DNA from: Schlesneria paludicola DSM 18645
Lineage (GTDB): Bacteria; Planctomycetota; Planctomycetia; Planctomycetales; Planctomycetaceae
Reading direction: 5' to 3'
NCBI GenBank assembly: GCA_945876035.1
Contig: CAMCMU010000025.1
Span: forward strand, 1 to 64,000
Length of the DNA: 64,000 nucleotides
Shown here: positions 56,435 to 64,000 of the stretch, one piece after another
Numbering within the stretch: the first letter of the stretch is position 1
Layout: every line of letters begins with the position of its first letter
Notes under the pieces: model-generated
The model's input: the letters and a program-made list of their open reading frames with translations, nothing else
Told to the model about the DNA's origin: nothing
Databases searched by the model: none
Position numbers and translations under genes: made by a program

Positions 56435-59400
56435 ATGTCTCGTCCCTCAGGATATTTTGAACAACTTCTTTCCGACCGGATCCTCGTGCTGGATGGCGCG
56501 ATGGGGACGATGATTCAGCGGTTTGAACCGACGGAAGAGACGTACCGCGGTGCGCGGTTCAAGTCGCATCACATCGACCTCAAGAATGCGGGCGATGTGC
56601 TGGTGTTGACGCAACCGCAGATCATTACCGACATTCATCGGCAGTATCTCGCCGCCGGTGCGGACATCATTGAGACCGACTCCTTCAACGCAAACATCAT
56701 CTCGATGGAGGAGTTCGGCCTCGCCGAGTTCACACGCGAAATCAACGTTGCGGCGGCGCGGTTGGCTCGCGAGGCATGCGATGAATTTACACGTTCGCAG
56801 CCGAATCAGCCGCGTTTTGTGGCAGGAAGTATTGGCCCAACCAAGGTCATGTTGTCGTTCAACGCCGACAAGCCGGGGTATCGGCCCGTGACGTTCGACA
56901 CAATGGTCGAGTCTTATTCCGAGCAGATTCGTGGCTTGATTGAAGGAGGGGCGGATCTCCTGCTTCCGGAAACGTCGTTTGATACGCTGAACATGAAGTC
57001 GTGTTTGTACGCTATCGAAAACGTTTTTGCCGAGATGGGTGTACGCTTACCGGTGATGATTTCCGGGACGATCTTCACGGGGGGAAGGACACTGACCGGT
57101 CAATCGGTGGAGGCCTTCTGGACCTCTGTGTCGCATGCTCCTTCGCTGACAATTGGCCTGAATTGTGCACTCGGCCCCAAACAGATGCGGCAGTATGTCG
57201 AGACGCTTGCGGAACTCGCACCGAAGTACATCAGTTGCTATCCGAATGCCGGAATGCCTGATGGGTTTGGTGGCTTTGACTCCAATCCGAAGGAGGTCGC
57301 GGCCAACCTGCGCGAGTTTGCTCAGAATGGCTGGGTCAACATTGTTGGCGGTTGTTGTGGGACGAATCCAGACTTCATCAAGGCGATCGCGCAGGCTGTC
57401 GAGGATATTGCCCCCAGACGCATCCCCGCCATTTCCGGCCTGTCCTCCTATTGCGGTAAAGAGCGGATTGACCTGCTCCCGAGTTCCAACTTCATGATGA
57501 TTGGCGAGCGAACCAATGTCACGGGTTCGCGGAAGTTCGCCCGCCTGATTAAGGAAGGGAAGTACGATGAGGCATTAGCCATCGCGCGCGGGCAGGTCGA
57601 GGGCGGCGCGAACATGATCGACGTCAATATGGACGAAGGCCTCCTCGACAGCGAAAAGGAGATGACTCAGTTTCTGAATTTGATCTCTGACGACCCGGAT
57701 ACCAACAAGGTGCCGGTGATGGTCGACAGCTCGAAGTTCAGCGTGATTGAAGCCGGGCTAAAGTGCCTTGACGGCAAAGGGGTTGTCAATTCGATTAGTA
57801 TGAAAGAGGGCGAAACCAAATTTCTCGAGCAGGCTCGTACGGTTCGACGCTACGGAGCGGCGGTGGTCGTGATGGCCTTCGACGAGCAGGGGCAGGCGAC
57901 CTCGTGCGAGGAAAAGGTCCGGATCTGCAAACGAGCCTTCACACTGCTGACGGAGCAGGCCGGATTCCCGCCGGAGGACATCATTTTTGATGCCAATATC
58001 CTGACGGTCGGCACCGGGATGGAAGAGCACTCAAACTACGCCGTGGAGTTCATTCAAGCGCTACGCCGAATCAAGGCCGAGTGCCCCGGTGCGCGCACCA
58101 GTGGCGGCGTGAGCAACGTTTCCTTTTCATTCCGAGGCAACGATGTCGTGCGTGAGGCGATGAACGCGGCATTCCTCTACCACGCAATTCAGGCCGGCCT
58201 TGACATGGGAATCGTCAACGCAGGGCAACTCGAAGTCTATGAAGAGATCGACAAAGAGCTGCTGATTTATATCGAGGACTGCCTGCTGAACCGTCGTCCC
58301 GATGCAACCGAGCGACTGATCACCTTCTCCGAGAAGTTCAAAGCCGGCGCGAAGACCGACGAGGTTCAAGCGGCTATCGAAGAGTGGCGACTCGGGACGG
58401 TGGAATCTCGCCTGCAACACGCACTGCTGAAGGGGATCACGGAACACATCGATGCCGACACGGAAGAGGCACGCCTCAAGTACGGTAAGCCGCTGGACAT
58501 CATTCAAGGCCCCTTAATGGACGGCATGAACGTTGTCGGTGGCCTGTTCGGTGCCGGCAAGATGTTCCTACCACAGGTGGTCAAAAGTGCCCGCGTGATG
58601 AAGAAGGCTGTCGCCTACCTCGAACCGTTCATGGAAGCCGAACGCGTCGCTGCCGAGCAGGCTCTCGCTCCGGGCCAAGAGGCGACCGTCGTCGATACTA
58701 CTCGCGGGCGAGGTCGAGTCATCCTCGCGACGGTGAAGGGTGATGTTCACGACATCGGCAAGAATATCGTTGGCGTCGTGCTGCGTTGTAACAGTTTCGA
58801 CGTGATCGATCTCGGCGTGATGGTTTCGTGCGAGAAGATTCTCGAAACCGCGAACAAGGAAGGGGCCGACATCATCGGGCTCAGTGGCCTGATCACGCCG
58901 TCGCTCGATGAGATGACTCACGTCGCGAAAGAGATGCAGCGGCAAGGCTTCACCGTCCCACTGCTGATTGGCGGAGCCACCACATCGGCGAAGCACACGG
59001 CAGTCAAGATCGCACAACACTACGAACACTCCGTGATCCACGTGGTCGATGCGTCGCTCTCCGTCCCCGCTGTCGAAAGCCTGCTTGACCCGACTCGCAA
59101 ACCGGAATTCGTGGCCAAGACAAAGGCCGGGCAAGAACGAGACCGCGCGAACTATGCGGCGATGCAGTCCAATCGAACGCTCGTGCCATATGCCACCGCG
59201 TTCAAACGGCGATTCCAGACCGACTGGGCCAACCTCCGCATCGACACCCCGTCGTTCCTCGGCACACGCGTCCTGCCCGATGTCCCGCTCAGTGACCTTT
59301 TGCCGTTCATTGACTGGTCCCCATTTTTTCAAACGTGGGAACTCCGCGGAAAATATCCAAAAATTTTTACCGACCCCGTCGTCGGTGAAGAGGCACGTCA

Positions 59401-60175
59401 AGTGTTTGACGCCGCGCAGGATCTGCTGCGGCGCATTGTCGATGAAAAACTGCTGATCGCTCGCGGAGTCTATGGCTTCTGGCCGGCAGCCAGTGACGCT
59501 GACGATGTTCTCGTGTTTGAGGCGGAAATGGGGCGTCGCGACAAAGTTTCCAGTGCATTCGTCCGCTTTCCAATGCTTCGCCAGCAATGGGAACGCCCCG
59601 GTCAAACGGACTTCCGTTCGCTGGCGGATTACATCGCGCCTGTCGATTCAGATCGACGGGACTATCTGGGTGCGTTTGCCGTGACGACAGGGATCGGCTG
59701 TGACGAACTTGCCAATAAATTCCAGCACGAACTGCACGACGACTATCTGTCAATTATGACTAAGGCCCTCGCCGATCGGCTGGCCGAGGCGTTTGCCGAG
59801 TACTTGCACCGCCGAGCTCGCCTGGACTGGGGCTACGGTCAAGAGGAGACTCTTTCGACGAACGACCTGATCGAAGAACGGTATCGCGGCATTCGTCCCG
59901 CCTATGGCTACCCGTCGTGCCCGGACCACACCGAGAAAACGAAACTCTTCCAGCTGCTCGATGCCACACAGCAAGCGGGGATTGTTCTGACGGAAAGCTT
60001 CGCCATGCACCCAGCTGCTAGCGTCAGCGGCCTGTATTTCGCGCATCCCGAATCGAGATACTTTGCGATCGACAAAGTCACTCGCGATCAAGTCGAAGAC
60101 TACGCTCAGAGAAAGCAAATGCCGCTGGCCGAAATCGAACGCTGGCTCGCACCCAACCTCGGCTATGATACGTAA
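56435..60175 (+). CDS. metH: Cobalamin-dependent methionine synthase
   Basis: MetH moves the methyl group from methyl-THF to cobalamin and then to homocysteine. The 1246-residue product is full length with all four modules: the homocysteine barrel (about 1-330) with its zinc cysteines at about 244 ([11 protein letters not shown]) and 306-307 ([10 protein letters not shown]); the pterin barrel (about 350-620, [43 protein letters not shown]); the B12 module (about 650-890) with the His-on motif [15 protein letters not shown] (His about 771) and [24 protein letters not shown]; and the reactivation module (about 910-1240) with the AdoMet site [15 protein letters not shown] (about 1152). It follows metF closely in the same direction. 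Confidence 0.99.
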   Translation: MSRPSGYFEQLLSDRILVLDGAMGTMIQRFEPTEETYRGARFKSHHIDLKNAGDVLVLTQPQIITDIHRQYLAAGADIIETDSFNANIISMEEFGLAEFTREINVAAARLAREACDEFTRSQPNQPRFVAGSIGPTKVMLSFNADKPGYRPVTFDTMVESYSEQIRGLIEGGADLLLPETSFDTLNMKSCLYAIENVFAEMGVRLPVMISGTIFTGGRTLTGQSVEAFWTSVSHAPSLTIGLNCALGPKQMRQYVETLAELAPKYISCYPNAGMPDGFGGFDSNPKEVAANLREFAQNGWVNIVGGCCGTNPDFIKAIAQAVEDIAPRRIPAISGLSSYCGKERIDLLPSSNFMMIGERTNVTGSRKFARLIKEGKYDEALAIARGQVEGGANMIDVNMDEGLLDSEKEMTQFLNLISDDPDTNKVPVMVDSSKFSVIEAGLKCLDGKGVVNSISMKEGETKFLEQARTVRRYGAAVVVMAFDEQGQATSCEEKVRICKRAFTLLTEQAGFPPEDIIFDANILTVGTGMEEHSNYAVEFIQALRRIKAECPGARTSGGVSNVSFSFRGNDVVREAMNAAFLYHAIQAGLDMGIVNAGQLEVYEEIDKELLIYIEDCLLNRRPDATERLITFSEKFKAGAKTDEVQAAIEEWRLGTVESRLQHALLKGITEHIDADTEEARLKYGKPLDIIQGPLMDGMNVVGGLFGAGKMFLPQVVKSARVMKKAVAYLEPFMEAERVAAEQALAPGQEATVVDTTRGRGRVILATVKGDVHDIGKNIVGVVLRCNSFDVIDLGVMVSCEKILETANKEGADIIGLSGLITPSLDEMTHVAKEMQRQGFTVPLLIGGATTSAKHTAVKIAQHYEHSVIHVVDASLSVPAVESLLDPTRKPEFVAKTKAGQERDRANYAAMQSNRTLVPYATAFKRRFQTDWANLRIDTPSFLGTRVLPDVPLSDLLPFIDWSPFFQTWELRGKYPKIFTDPVVGEEARQVFDAAQDLLRRIVDEKLLIARGVYGFWPAASDADDVLVFEAEMGRRDKVSSAFVRFPMLRQQWERPGQTDFRSLADYIAPVDSDRRDYLGAFAVTTGIGCDELANKFQHELHDDYLSIMTKALADRLAEAFAEYLHRRARLDWGYGQEETLSTNDLIEERYRGIRPAYGYPSCPDHTEKTKLFQLLDATQQAGIVLTESFAMHPAASVSGLYFAHPESRYFAIDKVTRDQVEDYAQRKQMPLAEIERWLAPNLGYDT

Positions 60176-61130
60176 ACATCCATCGTCTTGAATCCTTCAA
60201 GCCTTCGCAGCTCCGCAGACTCATTCACGTGCCCCGCCACGCCGCCTCCCCCGCCCCAACCAATCGGAGTTTCAGCCCCCCTGGCCTTGGCTCTGTGGAT
60301 CATTGTTTTCACTCTGTTCAAGTGATGTTCCCGAGGCAGGAATCGTCTTCCAGTCAACCAACGGTGGCTCGGAAACCGACGGATTCAAGTGGATTGGACG
60401 ATTGAGGCCCCGACGACGTCGGTCCATCAGCCGACCTGAGGCGGTCTGCATCCGTCCGGAATCGTTCCGGCGTTTGTGTCTGAGTCGCGTGAACGAGTCA
60501 AAGGCAGCGACGCGTCGTTTGGGCGTTGCATTGTCACGTGGTTTTTAATGTTTTTCCACCGCAGCGAAGAAGCGAGACGCTGACCACACGTTTTGGATAT
60601 CGATCGGGAACGGATGTGTCTGCCCAGTCATCGAGTTGAAAAAGGGGTTCGTCCGAATGACTCCGGTGACAATTAAACGGCAGCAAGCCTCGATGACTCA
60701 TCCGAATGCGACGTTGTTCCTCGCGCGTCGCCTCCTCAACGATCCGAATTTCCCCCGCGAAGAAGGACCGCGATGTGACTCATTCGGAAACGTGAGTCAT
60801 GGCCTTTCCCCGCTTCCGGCGATTTTCAGCGATCGACGTGAACAAATAGTGACTCAGGTCGAGAAATTCCCGGAAATCAGGAGTATCACAAAGCATGGTT
60901 AAAACAGGGTAGATGCGGTTTTTTTTTGCTTCGATGTGTGGACGCAGAGTCATCGCAGAGCTCCTATATTATGCCGGAATCAACGGGTTCTCTGCCTCTT
61001 AGTTTCGTTGTGTGCAACGGCGAGTTGACAGGTTTTTCAGCCGTGACTACATTCCGCCCATTATTGAGACTCAGGCGAAACGGGGATGAATGGGCTACTC
61101 CGCAGTTTCGGGTATGGACGCCGGTGAGAT
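60176..61130. other. 0.95-kb intergenic region
   Basis: No frame is supported (short frames at 60303-60548 and 60636-60902 have no start signal or family). No clear metH terminator hairpin with T-run is seen. Confidence 0.4.
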
Positions 61131-61844
61131 ATGGATGCCTTTCGACGTTCCGGTTGTCGCCGATTTTCGATGGCTGAAATTTCGGCAACACAGATTCTAT
61201 TTCGTTGGTGTTTGATGGGGAGTGTGGGATGTTTCGGATGCTATCGGCCTGCGGTTGTTCCGCCGTCAGCTTCGATTGGTCGGCCGGCGGTTCGCGTCAG
61301 TCCGGCTCTTGTGACACCTGTCCCGTTGGTCCCCGAAGTATCACCGTTTGCACCGATCGGGCGAGACAACCTTTGGATACCGGAGGCCGAGTTACGTAGT
61401 TGGAAATATTTGGTGTTGCACCATACGGCATCGGAGCGAGGCGATGTGGAGAGCATCCACGAGTCACACCTAAGAAACAAAGACAAGAACGGCAATCCGT
61501 GGTTAGGGATTGGTTATCACTTTGTGATTGGCAATGGTCAGGGGATGGGTGATGGAGAGATTGCGTCAACGTTTCGTTGGCGAGAACAACTCCAAGGGGC
61601 TCATGCGGGAGTGAAGGACTATAACCAATACGGAATTGGGATTGTCCTGATCGGGAATTTTAAGGATCGCAGTCCAACTCCAGGGCAAGTGACATCATTG
61701 AAACGATTGGTACGCGTGTTATCGCGAGAATATGGCATCCGGACGTCTCAAATCATTGGTCACGGCGAAGTCAAACCCACCGAGTGCCCCGGGATCCATT
61801 TTCCGCTCAAAGAAATTCGAGAGAGTGTCACGGGATTGGAATAG
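61131..61844 (+). CDS. PGRP/amidase-2 family N-acetylmuramoyl-L-alanine amidase, probable lipoprotein
   Basis: The start is uncertain: ATG 61131 or ATG 61170; both precede a short hydrophobic stretch ending in a lipobox-like Ser-Val-Gly-Cys. The amidase domain (about 90-230) starts KYLVLHHTASERGDVESIH, with the first zinc His in the LHH pair, and continues GIGYHFVIGNGQGMGDGEI, the second zinc His in QLQGAHAGVKDYNQYGIGIVLIGNF, and the third ligand Cys in VKPTECPGIHFPLKEI. The Tyr of GYHFVIG is the usual catalytic helper. The family cuts the bond between MurNAc and L-Ala in peptidoglycan. Located outside the cytoplasm, it may serve in wall turnover or recycling. Confidence 0.92.
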   Translation: MDAFRRSGCRRFSMAEISATQILFRWCLMGSVGCFGCYRPAVVPPSASIGRPAVRVSPALVTPVPLVPEVSPFAPIGRDNLWIPEAELRSWKYLVLHHTASERGDVESIHESHLRNKDKNGNPWLGIGYHFVIGNGQGMGDGEIASTFRWREQLQGAHAGVKDYNQYGIGIVLIGNFKDRSPTPGQVTSLKRLVRVLSREYGIRTSQIIGHGEVKPTECPGIHFPLKEIRESVTGLE

Positions 61845-61989
61845 AAAACCTTCATTTGCGACTTCGGATTGGTTGTAGTCACTGAATAAAATCGGCAATC
61901 AAACTTTGGAGCAAGTTTGTTGCTGTTATCGGGCGAATGCCCACCCCCGGTTTCGCACACGGCACCGGCCAGAAGAAGGATACTCACAA

Positions 61990-62895
61990 ATGACCCAACA
62001 ATCTGGTTTCGATTCCCCATCCGATGGCGCGGGATGGCGGCCCAGTCAGTACCACGAATACTTCGCTTGTATGCGTCGAAATCTAGACATGAAATTGGTC
62101 GTGGAAAGCCCAACCGACCACAGCGTCGTTAGTGACTATGACGGCCGTGACGACTCGGCGTGTTTATCGGCGCATCCGGAAATCATGGAGCTGATCGAAT
62201 CACTTCTTGTCGCCAATCCAGATCTGCAGCCAGCCACAGACGAGCGTCGTTGTGAACGCCCTCACGCCGTCTACATTCCAGAAAATTATGAAGCGGCCTA
62301 TGCCTATCCGTTGGTGGTCTGGCTGCACGGCGACGGGGGTTCTGAAGCGGATCTACGCAGCGTGATGCCACAAATCAGCAGTCGAAATTACATCGGTGTC
62401 TCGATGCGCGGCGACCACCAACTCGAAGACGGGTACGGTTGGCTAACCGGTTCCGCGAGCGTGGCGACGCTGCTGAACGATATCCGTGCCATTGGCGTAT
62501 CACTACGGACGGAATACCACATCCACAGCGAGAGAATTTACTTGGCCGGTATGGGCAGCGGAGCAACAACCGCGATCGAAGTCATGTTGCGTCGCCCGGA
62601 ATGGTTCGGCGGAGTCCTTAGCCTCAATGGGGCGTTTCCTCAACTGAGTGAGCCTCAAATTCAGGACTCCGAATTAAAAGATAAGCGTGTCCTGCTAGCG
62701 ACCTCAATCGAAGGTCCATCAAACAACATGACGAATGTTGTCGCCGCCGGTCAGTTCCTGTATCAAGCCGGAATGCAGGTGGGGACACGGGTCTACCAAG
62801 AGTCCGGAATATTTCCGTCCAGAAAGATGCTGCGAGACATTGACGCGTGGCTGATGGACGACATTTGCACGAACAAGTCGAGCTCCTACGTCTGA
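61990..62895 (+). CDS. Alpha/beta-hydrolase-like (phospholipase/carboxylesterase type) protein, likely pseudoenzyme (301 aa)
   Basis: ATG 61990 has AAGGA nine bases upstream. The first about 95 residues are acidic and unstructured; the alpha/beta-hydrolase fold begins at about residue 96 with AVYIPENYEAAYAYPLVVWLHGDGGSEADLRSVMP, typical of the carboxylesterase (acyl-protein thioesterase-like) family with the HGDGG oxyanion loop. The nucleophile elbow, normally G-x-S-x-G, reads YLAGMGSGATTA: aligned on the AG-x-S-Q-GG form of the family, the serine position is a glycine and the serine is one place later. At the end the usual Gly-His before the last helix is replaced (GIFPSRKMLRDIDAWLM), so the catalytic His is also missing. 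The fold is clear, activity is doubtful. Confidence 0.85.
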   Translation: MTQQSGFDSPSDGAGWRPSQYHEYFACMRRNLDMKLVVESPTDHSVVSDYDGRDDSACLSAHPEIMELIESLLVANPDLQPATDERRCERPHAVYIPENYEAAYAYPLVVWLHGDGGSEADLRSVMPQISSRNYIGVSMRGDHQLEDGYGWLTGSASVATLLNDIRAIGVSLRTEYHIHSERIYLAGMGSGATTAIEVMLRRPEWFGGVLSLNGAFPQLSEPQIQDSELKDKRVLLATSIEGPSNNMTNVVAAGQFLYQAGMQVGTRVYQESGIFPSRKMLRDIDAWLMDDICTNKSSSYV

Positions 62896-62901
62896 TCGGA
62901 A

Positions 62902-62972
62902 CGCGTCTTAACCGGCCATTGACGGCGTGAACCGGCCATTGACAGCGTGAACCGGCCAATGGACAAGACGCG
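62902..62972. repeat. Three direct 20-bp repeats nested in an inverted repeat
   Basis: CGCGTCTT (62902-62909) and AAGACGCG (62965-62972) form the outer arms. Between them a 20-bp unit (AACCGGCCATTGACGGCGTG) starts at 62910, 62930 and 62950. The last copy is changed to CCAATGG so that it also pairs with the CCATTG of the first copy. It stands in the 143-bp gap between two convergent genes. Confidence 0.85.
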
Positions 62973-63038
62973 ATTTCCAGAGGCCCTTTGTTGTGGCGGA
63001 AACCCTCGAAAGATTTGAGGGATTGCCGCTGGTGGCGC

Positions 63039-64000
63039 TTATTTCTTTTCCAAGATCCAAATGTTTCGGAATCGGACTGGGTCGTTGTGGTCTTGCAGGA
63101 AGACCGAACCCGGTTTTTGATCCATTCGCCCACCTCCCGGTGTTGGTTGCATCTTGAGCTCAGAGTGAATCACAACACCGTTGTGTTTGATGGTTACGAT
63201 CGCGGGCATCGTGACCGTCCCCTCAGCATCGAACTTTGCACAGGTAAAATCGACATCGTATGTCTGCCAACTGAGGGGTGGCAGACACATATTGATTTTT
63301 GGCTTGGCATTTTTGTAAATGCCGCCGCATTCGTTGTCTGCCCCCTCAAGCCCGAACGAGTCGAGAATCTGGCACTCGTACTGATCCCCACAAAAAAAGC
63401 CACTATTGCCGCGACCCTGACCGGTTTCGAAAGGCATGTACGGCGTCCGAAATTCCAGATGCAGAGTATGGTCTGCGAAAACCTGTTTGGTGCGTGTTCC
63501 GACTCCCATCAGGTTGGCTTCTTCCATTTTGCCCGGCAGCCAATGATCGACATTCGATCCATCAAACAAAATCAAGGCACCGTTCGGAGCGTTCATCCCC
63601 AATGTCGGTGACTCACGATGCAGCTTTTTTAATTCACCGGACTTGTCCTTGATCGCTAGGACTAACGTTCCGTTTGCAATCGTTGCCTGAAACCCTTCAG
63701 CGGAAAGTGTCGTGGTACCGTCCTTGGTGGCGCCGGCAATCGCAGCCTGCTCCATCTTCACTTCATTCCAGCCGGCACCCGGCAGTCCCCCCGTGAAGAC
63801 CACCCCCGCAAACTGGCCGCCTCCCCGAGAAATCACTTGGACTCCGAAGGATTGATCGTCCACCTTTCCAATGTATTCCCCTTGAATCTGAAAGTCGGCG
63901 CCTGCCGATTTTCCGTCCAGAAATACGTTCGTTGAGTTTTGACGGTCTTCCCCATGGACGGCGAGGGCCAATGCCATGAACGACAATAAAACCGGTAATG
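63039..64000 (-). CDS. DUF1080 (3-keto-disaccharide hydrolase-like) exported protein, 5' end outside window
   Basis: The frame is open to the right edge: LPVLLSFMALALAVHG before Glu-Asp-Arg-Gln is a signal peptide whose start lies beyond 64000. The mature protein has a beta-rich N-terminal part (VFLDGKSAGADFQIQGEYIG, a repeated planctomycete DUF1080 leader) and the DUF1080 beta-sandwich itself from about residue 130: GALILFDGSNVDHWL, then HLEFRTPYMP, RGNSGFFCGDQYECQILDSFG, CGGIYKNAKPKINMCLPPLSWQTYDVDFTCAKFDAEG, and the end FLQDHNDPVRFRNIWI. DUF1080 proteins are concanavalin-like and active on keto-disaccharides or related glycosides. Very many paralogues exist in planctomycetes, which supports the lineage call. 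Confidence 0.93.
   Translation of the reverse strand, partial: LPVLLSFMALALAVHGEDRQNSTNVFLDGKSAGADFQIQGEYIGKVDDQSFGVQVISRGGGQFAGVVFTGGLPGAGWNEVKMEQAAIAGATKDGTTTLSAEGFQATIANGTLVLAIKDKSGELKKLHRESPTLGMNAPNGALILFDGSNVDHWLPGKMEEANLMGVGTRTKQVFADHTLHLEFRTPYMPFETGQGRGNSGFFCGDQYECQILDSFGLEGADNECGGIYKNAKPKINMCLPPLSWQTYDVDFTCAKFDAEGTVTMPAIVTIKHNGVVIHSELKMQPTPGGGRMDQKPGSVFLQDHNDPVRFRNIWILEKK

Noticed and set aside
58568-59605. 345-codon minus-strand frame opposite metH
   Set aside because: Antisense shadow of a complete MetH B12/activation region.

Overview
The window looks like a chromosomal piece of a planctomycete (Planctomycetales-like; genus not assignable from sequence alone). The reasons are the gene families and the layout. 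There is a DUF1080 protein, an FG-GAP/VCBS protein, a PilM-PilN fusion with two large single-pass partners, a vWA/TPR/ExbB/ExbD cluster, a short SigA-type sigma factor and several secreted proteins with low-complexity stretches. Genes are mostly single or in short operons separated by 300-1500 bp gaps.

Positions 1-7800 look like a decaying accessory region. From left to right there is the end of a SnoaL-like gene, a Tat-exported family 5 ABC substrate-binding protein cut by one nonsense codon, a small unknown gene, a frameshifted REP-associated (IS200-like) transposase, a large secreted protein of unknown function, short tandem repeats, and a tyrosine-integrase pseudogene with four in-frame stops and one frameshift. 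The integrase remnant lies about 100 bp from the 3' end of tRNA-Cys(GCA), the usual geometry of a tRNA-targeted integrative element.

Positions 8191-24100 hold envelope and export functions: a membrane-anchored HtrA/DegS-type protease, two small secreted proteins, an OFA-type MFS transporter, a DsbB-like protein, a cytosolic BtuF-like corrinoid-binding protein, a secreted low-complexity protein, an M16 zinc peptidase and a HEAT-repeat protein.

Positions 24989-39873 are almost all on the minus strand. A motor-like cluster (vWA protein, TPR protein, ExbB, ExbD) follows a primary-type sigma factor. Upstream lie rpsA and murD, then a three-gene pilus/secretion-platform-like cluster (PilM-PilN fusion plus two membrane-anchored proteins).

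Positions 40579-64000 carry a GH38-like protein without a recognisable catalytic motif, a Dabb protein, a stand-alone rplX (L24), a glycine-rich secreted protein, a SnoaL-type secreted protein, a UDP-sugar dehydrogenase, an FG-GAP protein, queF, a Rieske protein, metF and B12-dependent metH side by side (methyl-THF made by MetF is the MetH substrate), a PGRP-type amidase lipoprotein, an alpha/beta-hydrolase-like pseudoenzyme and the start-truncated DUF1080 gene.

The most interesting candidates for undescribed systems are the PilM-PilN fusion cluster and the vWA-TPR-ExbB-ExbD cluster. Sequence curiosities include a 65-nt near-perfect inverted repeat (44856-44920), a nested repeat hairpin (62902-62972), and a G-tract plus four-codon leader ORF immediately upstream of murD.
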